Below are positions 1 through 6,269 of a DNA stretch of 6,758 bases, one piece after another. Every line of letters begins with the position of its first letter. Positions within the stretch are counted from its first letter, which is position 1. The stretch spans positions 1 through 6,758 of the forward strand of contig JAKLQT010000177.1 of assembly GCA_022013205.1 (NCBI GenBank). The letters run 5' to 3'. The position numbers were made by a program, and so were the translations under genes. Source of the stretch: Candidatus Omnitrophota bacterium. GTDB lineage: Bacteria; Omnitrophota; Gorgyraeia; B26-G9. The notes under the pieces were generated by a model. The model was not told the origin of the DNA and searched no databases. It saw only the letters and a list, made by a program, of their open reading frames with translations.

Positions 1-84
1 AAAGATCCTGAATCCGGCAATGCTTTTCGTAAATACGTGGTAAATCTCACCGGTTACTGGATTATGCTTATCGATTGTAACCAT
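1..84 (-). CDS. Y1 (IS200-like / REP-associated) transposase, N-terminal fragment cut by window edge
   Basis: An open frame starts at the ATG complementary to 82-84 and runs off the left edge after 28 codons. A strong Shine-Dalgarno sequence, GAGGGAAG (complement of 90-97), lies 5 nt upstream. The visible protein contains GEIYHVFTKSIAGFRIF. This resembles the first beta strand of Y1_Tnp/RAYT transposases, which typically begin with a YHVxxR/K..x.xIF pattern. Such enzymes are HUH single-strand DNA transposases that recognise hairpins, and here a long hairpin lies just upstream (113-146). The catalytic HUH and tyrosine motifs would lie outside the window, so intactness cannot be judged. The opposite strand is also open for 33 codons from the window edge, ending at 102, but shows no recognisable protein. 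The family call rests on a short stretch, so confidence is moderate. Confidence 0.6.
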   Translation of the reverse strand, partial: MVTIDKHNPVTGEIYHVFTKSIAGFRIF

Positions 85-112
85 TCAATCTTCCCTCACT
101 AACTATCACTCG

Positions 113-146
113 ACCGCTCATTCCACCGCGTAGGTGGAATGACGGT
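113..146. repeat. REP-like imperfect palindrome (long hairpin)
   Basis: The arms TCATTCCACC (118-127) and GGTGGAATGA (133-142) are perfectly complementary over 10 bp around a GCGTA loop. The stem extends by four more pairs (ACCG at 113-116 with CGGT at 143-146) if C117 is bulged, giving a 14-bp stem with one bulge. It lies between the radC stop codon and the transposase start. REP elements are commonly imperfect palindromes of this size next to RAYT genes, which supports a REP-type element. On the minus strand it has no T-run, so it is not a standard terminator for radC. On the plus strand only TTTT follows. Copy number in the genome is unknown. Confidence 0.6.
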
Positions 147-148
147 TT

Positions 149-826
149 TCAGATTAAAATACTCTTCCATTGCCCATCTCCGATTATAACATGATCTAAC
201 ACTTTTATCTGCAATACATTGCCTGCCGCAACAAGCTCGTCAGTAAAAGCTTTATCTTCCCGGCTTGGCTCCGGGCTGCCTGAGGGATGGTTGTGCACGC
301 AAATAATTGCCGCGGCAAAGTACTGCATAGCTTTCTGGAAGATTTCGCGGATGATCGGCGCGGCTTTGTTTACTGTGCCTTCGGTGATCTCTTCTATCTC
401 AATTATTTGGTTCTGAGAGTTAAGTAAAACTGCCTTGAATACCTCTTTTTTCAAATCGCGCATGCGCGGCATAAGCATATCAACAACATCCTTAGCTGAT
501 TTTATCTTTTGTTTTTTCGAAAGCGCCTCTTCGCCAAATCTGCGGCCGATCTCAATCGCTGCCCTGATCTGAGCGATCTTCGCGCTGCCCAGCCCTTTGA
601 ATTCCTTCCAATCCAGGATATCAGTGTGCCCCATATTGCGGAATGTCTTAAACTTCTTCAGGATATTACGGGCAATATCTAACGCGCTTGCGCCATGTGT
701 TCCGGTACGCAGCAGAATCGCCAAGAGTTCAGAATTACTTAAAGTATGCTCGCCATTTTTTAATAATTTCTCTCTCGGCCGATCCTCTTTTGGCCAACTT
801 TTAATACCTTGCGATTTTTTGTTCAT
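149..826 (-). CDS. radC: RadC-family (UPF0758) JAMM/MPN domain protein
   Basis: This is a 225-aa protein of usual RadC length. The N-terminal part (about 10-100) carries the UPF0758 region, including a helix-hairpin-helix-like stretch with FKGLGSAKIAQI (residues 76-87). The C-terminal part (about 108-225) is the MPN domain. Its metal-binding JAMM motif is intact: HNH at 178-180, then seven residues, S188, two residues, D191, with E128 as the likely upstream glutamate. Despite the historical name, the DNA-repair role of RadC is doubtful, and the biochemical activity of the family is unsettled. The start chosen is the ATG at 826, preceded by GGGGGAG 5 nt upstream. A longer GTG start at 865 adds 13 residues but has GAGG almost touching it. 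The C-terminus ends in DGQWKSILI, slightly shorter than the usual GDGxxxSFRExG ending. It is separated from the SHOCT gene by about 220 bp, so it is probably transcribed on its own. Confidence 0.95.
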   Translation of the reverse strand: MNKKSQGIKSWPKEDRPREKLLKNGEHTLSNSELLAILLRTGTHGASALDIARNILKKFKTFRNMGHTDILDWKEFKGLGSAKIAQIRAAIEIGRRFGEEALSKKQKIKSAKDVVDMLMPRMRDLKKEVFKAVLLNSQNQIIEIEEITEGTVNKAAPIIREIFQKAMQYFAAAIICVHNHPSGSPEPSREDKAFTDELVAAGNVLQIKVLDHVIIGDGQWKSILI

Positions 827-882
827 GACACTCCCCCAAAAAGCAAAAAGCCGAAGGATTTTCACCCCTCAGCCCTATTCCA

Positions 883-891
883 GTTATAACA
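883..891 (-). promoter_or_regulatory. Possible extended -10 promoter for radC
   Basis: The minus strand reads TGT-TATAAC (complement of 883-891), an extended -10 element of TGn-TATAAC form, about 57 nt upstream of the radC ATG. No good -35 box lies 16-18 bp further upstream. The site includes the 8-bp palindrome GTTATAAC. The call is weak and rests on pattern alone. Confidence 0.3.
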
Positions 892-985
892 AGTGTAATT
901 TTATTATCATCACATTATTTAATCCTGGATTTATGTTAGTTTATACAATCATTAAGTGTTCCTATTATAACGATTAGCCGCCCCC

Positions 986-1045
986 TCATATACGCGCTAT
1001 TCTATAATACTTTCTTCTGGTATTCTCACTTGCTTTCTCAGGCAT
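986..1045 (-). CDS. Possible 19-aa basic peptide ORF
   Basis: This ORF has an ATG 4 nt after the SHOCT stop codon and reads 19 codons to TGA. The peptide is rich in Arg, Lys and Tyr, with RRKYYRIARI near its end. A GGAAG lies 9 nt before the ATG, inside the end of the SHOCT gene. In another frame the DNA continues open directly after this point as YEGAANRYNRNT before a stop. A slightly longer peptide broken by a single-base change is therefore possible. No family is recognised and it may be a chance ORF. Confidence 0.2.
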   Translation of the reverse strand: MPEKASENTRRKYYRIARI

Positions 1046-1049
1046 TGCC

Positions 1050-1286
1050 TTATTCTTCCAAGTCCTTTTTGATTTTATCAAATTCATCCTTTGTGATCTC
1101 ACCTCTGGCATACCGCTTTTTCAAAAGGTCCATTGGTTTCTCTTGTGACTCTCTCCCTGAAACTTTTGATTTAGCATTTTGCGTTATTGCATAAAAAACC
1201 GCCACGATTAATATAATTGACACTATCCACATAAACATCCCCCCTGAACCGAAATCCATCATGCGATAACCGCCGTAACATCCCAT
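1050..1286 (-). CDS. Small single-pass membrane protein with C-terminal SHOCT domain
   Basis: This is a 78-aa protein. Residues 1-16 are short, Gly-, Met- and Tyr-rich (MGCYGGYRMM). One hydrophobic helix (about 17-35, GMFMWIVSIILIVAVFYAI) should span the membrane. After a polar linker, residues 51-77 match the SHOCT motif, with PMDLLKKRYARGEITKDEF followed by a short lysine-rich helix. SHOCT domains are short C-terminal helices found on many small membrane proteins and are thought to mediate oligomerisation or other protein contacts. No specific function is known. The ATG at 1286 is chosen because AAAGGAG (complement of 1294-1300) lies 7 nt upstream. A longer reading from a TTG at 1319 lacks such a site. 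The likely location is the inner membrane, with the SHOCT end probably cytoplasmic, though topology was not tested. Confidence 0.85.
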   Translation of the reverse strand: MGCYGGYRMMDFGSGGMFMWIVSIILIVAVFYAITQNAKSKVSGRESQEKPMDLLKKRYARGEITKDEFDKIKKDLEE

Positions 1287-1301
1287 AACAACACTCCTTT
1301 C

Positions 1302-1321
1302 CTTTGTTTTATAGAACAAAG
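1302..1321 (-). promoter_or_regulatory. Inverted repeat in leader of SHOCT gene
   Basis: CTTTGTT and AACAAAG are perfectly complementary 7-bp arms around a 6-nt centre, just upstream of the ribosome-binding site of the SHOCT gene. It could be a leader hairpin or a protein-binding dyad. It has no T-run and does not look like a terminator. Confidence 0.25.
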
Positions 1322-1374
1322 CACTTTCTTCAATTGTGTTTATACCATTAGCGCAATTTGTCTCTTTGCCTTTT

Positions 1375-1401
1375 ATTATACTCCTTTATACATGAAATCA
1401 A
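1375..1401 (-). promoter_or_regulatory. Candidate promoter for SHOCT gene
   Basis: The minus strand has TTGATT (complement of 1396-1401) and TATAAT (complement of 1375-1380). The spacer is 15 bp, shorter than the preferred 17. The -10 is a perfect consensus and the site lies right after the DUF3820 stop codon. It would give a leader of roughly 80 nt before the SHOCT ATG. The short spacer keeps confidence low. Confidence 0.35.
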
Positions 1402-1620
1402 TCATTTATTTCTAAGCGGTTCCAACAGGTATTCCAGGCCGTTAAGCTTGATCTCATAGACAGTCTGCAGCATTTTCCCCATACTGTCGTTCTTAAACCC
1501 CTTGCCTGCCATCCAGACAATGTACGGCTCAGGCAAGTCAATCAGCAGCCTGCCCTTGTACTTGCCGAAGGGCATCCGCGTACACACCAGCTTGATCAGG
1601 TATTCCTTGTCCGGGGTCAT
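1402..1620 (-). CDS. DUF3820 family protein
   Basis: This is a 72-aa protein from the ATG at 1620. It carries the DUF3820 core: RMPFGKYKGRLLIDLPEPY (residues 15-33) followed by VWMAGKGF and the C-terminal EIKLNGLEYLLEPL. The family is small, single-domain and of unknown function. Some members carry the database name 'putative quorum-sensing-regulated virulence factor', which should not be read as a role here. A longer frame to a TTG at 1671 adds a lysine-rich stretch. That stretch is the out-of-frame reading of the upstream 37-aa gene and is almost certainly not translated this way. AGGA (complement of 1633-1636) lies 9 nt from a GTG at 1623 and 12 nt from the ATG. Either start is possible, and both lie 4-8 nt after the upstream gene's stop, which suggests translational coupling. 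Confidence 0.85.
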   Translation of the reverse strand: MTPDKEYLIKLVCTRMPFGKYKGRLLIDLPEPYIVWMAGKGFKNDSMGKMLQTVYEIKLNGLEYLLEPLRNK

Positions 1621-1627
1621 CACATGA

Positions 1628-1741
1628 TCAAATCCTGAATGTTTGCTGTTCTTTTTTCGCTTTTTTCTCAAGGCGCTTCTCTTTGAGCGTTTTTGCCGGT
1701 TTCTTTTTTACATCTTTTTTACTATCATGACTTTTTGACAT
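1628..1741 (-). CDS. 37-aa lysine-rich small protein
   Basis: This short gene has an ATG at 1739-1741, TGA at 1628-1630, and a near-perfect Shine-Dalgarno AAAGGAGG ending 6 nt upstream. The peptide starts MSKSHDSKKDVKKKPAKTL and continues with KEKRLEKKAKK. About 40 percent of residues are Lys or Arg, with no hydrophobic stretch. It should be cytoplasmic and disordered or helical, and could bind nucleic acid or ribosomes. I recognise the style (short KKxPxKTxKEKR proteins occur in several bacterial phyla) but know no function. It starts 25 nt after the tex stop and ends a few bases before the DUF3820 start, so all three look co-transcribed. The strong ribosome-binding site is the main support. 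Confidence 0.75.
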   Translation of the reverse strand: MSKSHDSKKDVKKKPAKTLKEKRLEKKAKKEQQTFRI

Positions 1742-1766
1742 GACTTTCCTCCTTTATTGTTACGGG

Positions 1767-3920
1767 TTATTGTTTTCCTTTAAGCCTTTTTAATGCTATT
1801 CTTTTTAGAGGGATCTCTACTTTTAATACCTCTACCTTCACCTCATCTCCTACAGATACTATTTCCTGGGGATTACGCACATAACTATCGCTTAATTGTG
1901 AAATGTGAATCAGTCCGTCCTGATGCACCCCGATATCCACAAAAGCGCCGAAATTCGTCACATTGGTTATAACCCCATCCAGGGTCATGCCCACAGAGAG
2001 ATCCTCTATAGTATTAATCGCGTCTGAGAAGATAATGCTTTTAAATTCCCTTCTCGGATCGCGGCCTGGTTTTTTTAGTTCTTTTAGAATATCCTCAAGT
2101 GTCGGAACGCCGAAATCATCGCTAATATATTTTTCAATCTCTATCGATGCGATCAGTTTTTCATCGCCAATAATTTTCTCCAGGCTCACATTATGATCCT
2201 TGGCCATTTTCTCCACTACAGAATAAGCCTCAGGATGAATGGCCGAATTATCCAGTGGATTCGTATTATCGCGTATTCTTAAAAATCCCGCGCTTTGCTC
2301 AAAAGCCTTTGGCCCGAGCTTAGATACCTTTAATAATTCCTTGCGGCTTTTAAACGGCCCTTTTTCTTTGCGAAAATCTACAATATTCTTTGCTACTGCG
2401 CGGCCGATGCCGGAAACAAAAGAAAGCAGTTCACATGATGCCGTGTTCAGCTCTACCCCCACATAATTAACACACGATTCTACGGTCAGGTCCAATGCCC
2501 TTTTCAAAGCATGCTGGCTAACATCATGCTGATACTGGCCCACGCCTATGGATTTGGGGTCGATCTTGACTAGTTCCGCCAGAGGATCCTGCAGCCTGCG
2601 GGCAATGCTTATTGCACCGCGCACCGTAACATCAGCATCCGGGAATTCCCGGGCCGCAACCTCAGATGCCGAATATACGGACGCCCCGGCCTCGCTGACT
2701 ACCACGGAATTTAATTTCAGCTTATGTTTTTTTATTAACTGCCTGATGAAAATATCTGTTTCTTTGGAAGCTGTGCCGTTGCCGATAGCAATAAGTTCAA
2801 CATTATATTTTTTAATAAATCTGATGAGCACTTCTTCGGCCTGTGGCTGTCGTTTTTGCTCATGCGGATATATGGCTGTAAACTCTTTAAAATCTCCCTT
2901 GGCATCAATGACCACTACTTTACATCCGGTGCGAAAGCCGGGATCAATACCCATGATCACTTTATTGCCTGCCGGAGCAGCTAAAAGAAGCTTGTGCATG
3001 TTATCGCTGAAAACATTGATTGCTTCTTTTCCAGCCTCCTCGATTTTCAGGACAAAAGCTTCCAGCTCAATAGAAACAAATATCAGCCGCTGGAAACTAT
3101 CAACCACCGCGTTTTCCAATTCATCCTTAAACAGGCATTTAGGATTTTTAATCACCTGTCCTTTTATAAAATCAATAAACATTTCTTTTTCAATGTCGAT
3201 CTTCCAATTCAATACCTCCTCTTGAGTCCCGCGGCGGATGGCTAAGACGCGATGTGACGGAGCCTTTTTTAATAACTCGCGAAATTCATAATAATTCTGA
3301 AATTTTGATTCCTTATCTGCCCATTGCTTTTTCACTTGAGAATGCAAGACCCCTTTTTCCCAAACCCGCTTTCTCACCCAGCCGCGGATAGAAGCATCAT
3401 CTGAGATCGTCTCGGCAATAATATCACACGCGCCTTTGATCGCGTCTTCATAGGTATTGACCTGTTTTTCGGGATTTATATAAGGCTCGACGATCTGCTC
3501 TTTAGCCTGGGTAAGAATCTCCTGCTTAAGCATGATATCTGCCAGAGGCGCCAGGCCCTTTTCTTTGGCAATCGCGGCCCGGGTTCTTTTTTTCGGTTTA
3601 AAGGGCAGATAGATATCTTCCAGTTTATTTTTGTCCAGGCATTCGGTGATCTGCTTTTGCAGTTCAGGGGTCAGCTTGCCCTGCTCGGTTATGGTTTTGA
3701 TTATCGTTTCTTTTCTTTTTCCCAGTTCTCGATAATAATCCCATTTTTCAGAAATAGAGCGGATCACAATCTCATTAAGGCCGCCGGTTTTTTCTTTTCG
3801 ATAACGGGAAATAAACGGGATCGTCGCGCCTTCGTCTAATAGTTCAACAGTATTATTAACGTCTGAGATCTTTTGATTTAATTCTTTGCTAATATGCTTA
3901 ATAATGGACGCATTATCCAT
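1767..3920 (-). CDS. tex: Tex family transcription accessory / RNA-binding protein
   Basis: This is a full-length 717-aa Tex protein, within the usual family length. Domains in order: the Tex N-terminal helical region with TIPFISRYRKEKTGGL (33-48) and IYLPFKPKKRTRA (103-115); a YqgF/RNase H-like domain from about 322, with MGIDPGFRTGCK (323-334); helix-hairpin-helix modules at about 485-550, including SFVSGIGRAVAKNIVDFR and KLGPKAFEQSAGFLRI; the family motif NPLDNSAIHPE (554-564); and a C-terminal S1 domain (about 643-714) with GVITNVTNFGAFVDIG and GLIHISQLS. Tex is a cytoplasmic nucleic-acid-binding protein related to eukaryotic Spt6 and is thought to act with RNA polymerase or on RNA. The YqgF-like fold is generally considered non-catalytic in Tex. 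The ATG at 3920 has AGGAG 8 nt upstream. The gene starts 31 nt after the preceding gene, consistent with one operon. No domain is missing. Confidence 0.97.
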   Translation of the reverse strand: MDNASIIKHISKELNQKISDVNNTVELLDEGATIPFISRYRKEKTGGLNEIVIRSISEKWDYYRELGKRKETIIKTITEQGKLTPELQKQITECLDKNKLEDIYLPFKPKKRTRAAIAKEKGLAPLADIMLKQEILTQAKEQIVEPYINPEKQVNTYEDAIKGACDIIAETISDDASIRGWVRKRVWEKGVLHSQVKKQWADKESKFQNYYEFRELLKKAPSHRVLAIRRGTQEEVLNWKIDIEKEMFIDFIKGQVIKNPKCLFKDELENAVVDSFQRLIFVSIELEAFVLKIEEAGKEAINVFSDNMHKLLLAAPAGNKVIMGIDPGFRTGCKVVVIDAKGDFKEFTAIYPHEQKRQPQAEEVLIRFIKKYNVELIAIGNGTASKETDIFIRQLIKKHKLKLNSVVVSEAGASVYSASEVAAREFPDADVTVRGAISIARRLQDPLAELVKIDPKSIGVGQYQHDVSQHALKRALDLTVESCVNYVGVELNTASCELLSFVSGIGRAVAKNIVDFRKEKGPFKSRKELLKVSKLGPKAFEQSAGFLRIRDNTNPLDNSAIHPEAYSVVEKMAKDHNVSLEKIIGDEKLIASIEIEKYISDDFGVPTLEDILKELKKPGRDPRREFKSIIFSDAINTIEDLSVGMTLDGVITNVTNFGAFVDIGVHQDGLIHISQLSDSYVRNPQEIVSVGDEVKVEVLKVEIPLKRIALKRLKGKQ

Positions 3921-3951
3921 CTCATCTGCTCCTGTACCTTAAAATTGACCG

Positions 3952-4314
3952 TTAGGGGTGAGGCCTTCTTTTAGAAGGAAATAGCTTTTTGCCTTTAAAA
4001 AAACTTCTTTCACCTGAGCTATTGCCGTGTGCCTGGCCTTTAGGAGCAAAGGGCTTTTTACCCTTATAAGCGCTTCTTTCCCCAAAGCTCTCCTCACGAG
4101 TCTGGCCTCCATGACCTTCGAACCGGGAAGGCCTTGGCGAAGACTGGCCGAGCAGCATATCTATCTTCCTCTCCAAAAAGACCAACTGCTGCTGCATTTT
4201 CCTGATCATAGAGGCCACATCATTCTCTGCCCCATGATGCCTCTCCGGAGCACTCTCATATTTAAAGTTTTTGCTGTGCTTGTGTTTTTTTTGCTTAAAA
4301 TTCAACTCTTCCAT
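3952..4314 (-). CDS. Hypothetical protein with coiled coil and basic tandem repeat
   Basis: This 120-aa, strongly basic, cysteine-free protein has no recognised function. Residues 1-30 are Lys- and His-rich (KQKKHKHSKNFK). Residues 32-57 (DVASMIRKMQQQLVFLERK, then IDMLLGQ) form a probable short coiled coil that could oligomerise it. The tail is low-complexity and contains two related 15-residue units 23 residues apart: GERSAYKGKKPFAPK (78-92) and GERSFFKGKKLFPSK (101-115), identical at 10 positions. The architecture recalls uncultured-phylum proteins that carry a coiled coil followed by a CxxC-x17-CxxC zinc domain, but all the cysteines are absent here. A degenerate relative is only a guess. 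The ATG at 4314 is preferred over the one at 4323: AAAGGA lies 8 nt before the former but abuts the latter. It is the first gene after a good promoter and sits 31 nt before tex. Confidence 0.75.
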   Translation of the reverse strand: MEELNFKQKKHKHSKNFKYESAPERHHGAENDVASMIRKMQQQLVFLERKIDMLLGQSSPRPSRFEGHGGQTREESFGERSAYKGKKPFAPKGQAHGNSSGERSFFKGKKLFPSKRRPHP

Positions 4315-4344
4315 TTTAACCATCCTTTTTTCTTTGTTTAATTT

Positions 4345-4359
4345 AAGATACCATATCTT
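4345..4359 (-). promoter_or_regulatory. Small dyad in 5' leader of tex operon
   Basis: AAGATA and TATCTT form perfect 6-bp arms around 3 bases in the untranslated leader, between the promoter and the first start codon. It could be an operator or chance in AT-rich sequence. No regulator gene is nearby. Confidence 0.2.
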
Positions 4360-4373
4360 TCACTCGGATAGTT

Positions 4374-4402
4374 ATTGTATCTCACTAACAATACTTCGTC
4401 AA
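4374..4402 (-). promoter_or_regulatory. Sigma-70-type promoter of the tex operon
   Basis: The minus strand reads TTGACG (complement of 4397-4402), a 17-bp spacer, and TACAAT (complement of 4374-4379). This is a good -35/-10 pair with ideal spacing, and the -35 directly abuts the ABC-F stop codon. The transcript would start near 4367, leaving a leader of roughly 50 nt. A dyad of TATTGT and ACAATA (4373-4378 and 4388-4393) overlaps the -10 and spacer and could be an operator. No terminator separates it from the ABC-F gene, so read-through from upstream is also likely. Confidence 0.65.
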
Positions 4403-6259
4403 TTAATCTGTAAACTCAGCCAGCCTGCGAATGAATTCCTCGCGCTGTGATTCATATTCCTGAAATACCTTATCAAGCTCTGCATAATGCTCATTAATTC
4501 GCGGCGGCAAATCCTTAATCCTGCGCGAGAGCTCGGCAATAGCCTCTCTATCAGCCTGATAAGAAGCCGCGACAAGGCCTTCATTTACCTTTCGTAACTC
4601 TGTTTCCAGATTAATTATCGTTTTTTCCAACTCTTCTATCTTTACTTCCAGCGGCTTAAGCACCCTGGTTTGCTCATCACGCAGCTTTGCAACCAGCCGC
4701 CGGTGCGTACGCCGGCCTATTTTAGGATTTTCAAGGGTTTTACATTCCAAAGCTGCCTTCAAATCTCCTTCTTCATCGCCCCAGCCAACCTTACTTAAGA
4801 ATTCCTGATAAGTGCCGTCAAAATACCGCACCCCATCTTCTTCAAATACAAGCAATTTTTCCGCGATGCGCTCCAGAAACAATTCGTTGTGTGTGACCAT
4901 GACCACCGAGCCGTCGAATTCCTCAATCGCCTCGCACAAGGCTTCGCTTGATTCCATATCCAGATGATTCGTCGGCTCATCAAGAAGCAATAGATGGCAT
5001 GGCTGCATCAAAATTTTTCCAAGCAGCACCCGGCTTTTTTCTCCCCCGGAAAGCACAGAGATCGGTTTCAGGGCCAGATCCTGGCTAAATAAAAGGGATC
5101 CGCAGATAGTACGGCCGCGCTGCGGCAGACCAGCGGGATCAGCGCTTAGAATTTCCGCAAGCACAGAACGCTCTGAACTTAATCGCGCTGTATTGCTCTG
5201 CGCGTAATAACCGATTGCCAAATGAGGATGCGATTTAATCGCACCTGTTAACGAATTCAGTTCTCCGGCAAGCATTCGCAGCAGCGTTGACTTTCCTTTG
5301 CCGTTTTTCCCGATCACACACAAGCGTTCCCTGCGGCCGACCCGGAAAAAAATATTTTCAAATAACATCGGGCTTTTCCTGTCATAAGAAAAACTTATAT
5401 TATTGGCATTCATCATTGTTGGGGCGCTAAAAGGCGCGGCATTAAATGAAATATCAAATGTCTTGATCTCTTCCAGTTTATCCTTCTGTTCCAGTTTCGC
5501 GATGCTTTTTAATCGCGATTGTGCCAATCCTGCCTGCCTGGCCTTAGCGCGAAATTTACCAATGAATACTTCTGTCTGTTTACGCTTGCGCTCATCACGC
5601 TTACGGGTTTTTTCATATATCTGTTCTTCCTGGGCGATCTGCTGATAAAACCTTTCCGTAGTACCGGACATCTTACGCATCCCCTTACGGTGAATCCCCA
5701 CTATATGCGTAACAACCGCATCCATAAAACAGCGGTCATGCGTAATCAGCATCAATTCCCCTTTCCACTGGCGCAAAAACCGGATCAGCCAGCGAATAGC
5801 CACAATATCCAAATAGTTATTCGGCTCGTCAAGTAACAACAGGTTTGCCTGGGAAACAAGAATTTTTGCCAGATTAATACGCACCTGAAATCCCCCGGAA
5901 AACTCAATCGGAGATCTCTGCATATCTGAAACGGAAAAACCAAGCCCATGCAAAACCTTTTCCGCTTTCCAGGAGTCCTCTTGCTCACTCTCAGGCATCT
6001 CCAGGCATGCCTCAGCAAGTACTGTACCTTTAGAAAAACAAATATTTTGCTCAAGGCAGCCAATCCGATAGTTTTTAGGAATAACAATCGTTCCTGCATC
6101 CGGTTGTATTGTTTTGTTGATCAGGCCGAACAAAGTTGTCTTACCATGGCCGTTACGGCCGACCAGGCCGATTTTTTCATTCGCGCCGATAGAGAAACAG
6201 CCCTCTTCAAAAAGCTCCTGGCCGCCAAAAGATTTGGATATATCGCGTATTTCAATCAT
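4403..6259 (-). CDS. ABC-F family ATP-binding protein (Uup/EttA-like)
   Basis: This is a 618-aa soluble protein with two ABC ATPase domains and no membrane segments, typical of ABC-F translation factors that act on the ribosome. Domain 1: Walker A GRNGHGKT (34-41), signature SGGFQVR (121-127), Walker B LLLLDEPNNYLD (140-151, catalytic E145) and switch H174. A charged helical linker at about 178-282 (RKRDERKRKQTEVFIGKFRA and onward) corresponds to the P-site tRNA interaction motif. Domain 2: Walker A GKNGKGKS (317-324), signature LSGGEKSR (403-410), Walker B LLLLDEPTNHLD (423-434, E428) and H457. A C-terminal extension (about 502-612) is a predicted coiled coil, as in Uup and some other subfamilies. 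In domain 1, NNYLD replaces the usual TNHLD. The subfamily (Uup, EttA, YheS or YbiT type, or an antibiotic-resistance type) cannot be set by eye. The ATG at 6259 fits the family's usual MIxIxxISKSF start. A longer frame to a TTG at 6298 runs across the promoter. Confidence 0.95.
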   Translation of the reverse strand: MIEIRDISKSFGGQELFEEGCFSIGANEKIGLVGRNGHGKTTLFGLINKTIQPDAGTIVIPKNYRIGCLEQNICFSKGTVLAEACLEMPESEQEDSWKAEKVLHGLGFSVSDMQRSPIEFSGGFQVRINLAKILVSQANLLLLDEPNNYLDIVAIRWLIRFLRQWKGELMLITHDRCFMDAVVTHIVGIHRKGMRKMSGTTERFYQQIAQEEQIYEKTRKRDERKRKQTEVFIGKFRAKARQAGLAQSRLKSIAKLEQKDKLEEIKTFDISFNAAPFSAPTMMNANNISFSYDRKSPMLFENIFFRVGRRERLCVIGKNGKGKSTLLRMLAGELNSLTGAIKSHPHLAIGYYAQSNTARLSSERSVLAEILSADPAGLPQRGRTICGSLLFSQDLALKPISVLSGGEKSRVLLGKILMQPCHLLLLDEPTNHLDMESSEALCEAIEEFDGSVVMVTHNELFLERIAEKLLVFEEDGVRYFDGTYQEFLSKVGWGDEEGDLKAALECKTLENPKIGRRTHRRLVAKLRDEQTRVLKPLEVKIEELEKTIINLETELRKVNEGLVAASYQADREAIAELSRRIKDLPPRINEHYAELDKVFQEYESQREEFIRRLAEFTD

Positions 6260-6269
6260 AATTTCGCTT

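Noticed and set aside
1..102. Plus-strand open frame from the window edge ending at TAA 100-102
   Set aside because: The peptide shows no recognisable family. The minus strand has a strong ribosome-binding site and a transposase-like motif instead.
113..150. Hairpin as a rho-independent terminator of radC
   Set aside because: No T-run follows it on the minus strand, and only TTTT follows on the plus strand, where no gene ends. A REP-type element fits better.
597..977. 126-aa plus-strand ORF opposite radC
   Set aside because: It is antisense to a clear RadC protein, has no ribosome-binding site or recognisable domain, and is explained as a shadow frame.
1040..1050. AGGCATTGCCT palindrome after the SHOCT gene as terminator
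   Set aside because: The arms are 5 bp with no usable loop and no T-run.
1402..1671. 89-aa DUF3820 reading starting with a lysine-rich stretch
   Set aside because: The start is TTG without a ribosome-binding site, and the stretch is better explained by the overlapping 37-aa gene in another frame. The shorter 72-73 aa start is used.
2548..3225. 225-aa plus-strand ORF inside tex
   Set aside because: It is fully antisense to a conserved part of Tex, with Ser/Leu-rich composition typical of a reverse-frame shadow.
3963..3979. CCTTC-TTTTA-GAAGG hairpin near the end of the 120-aa gene
   Set aside because: It lies inside the coding region with no T-run, so it is not a terminator. No other role is supported.
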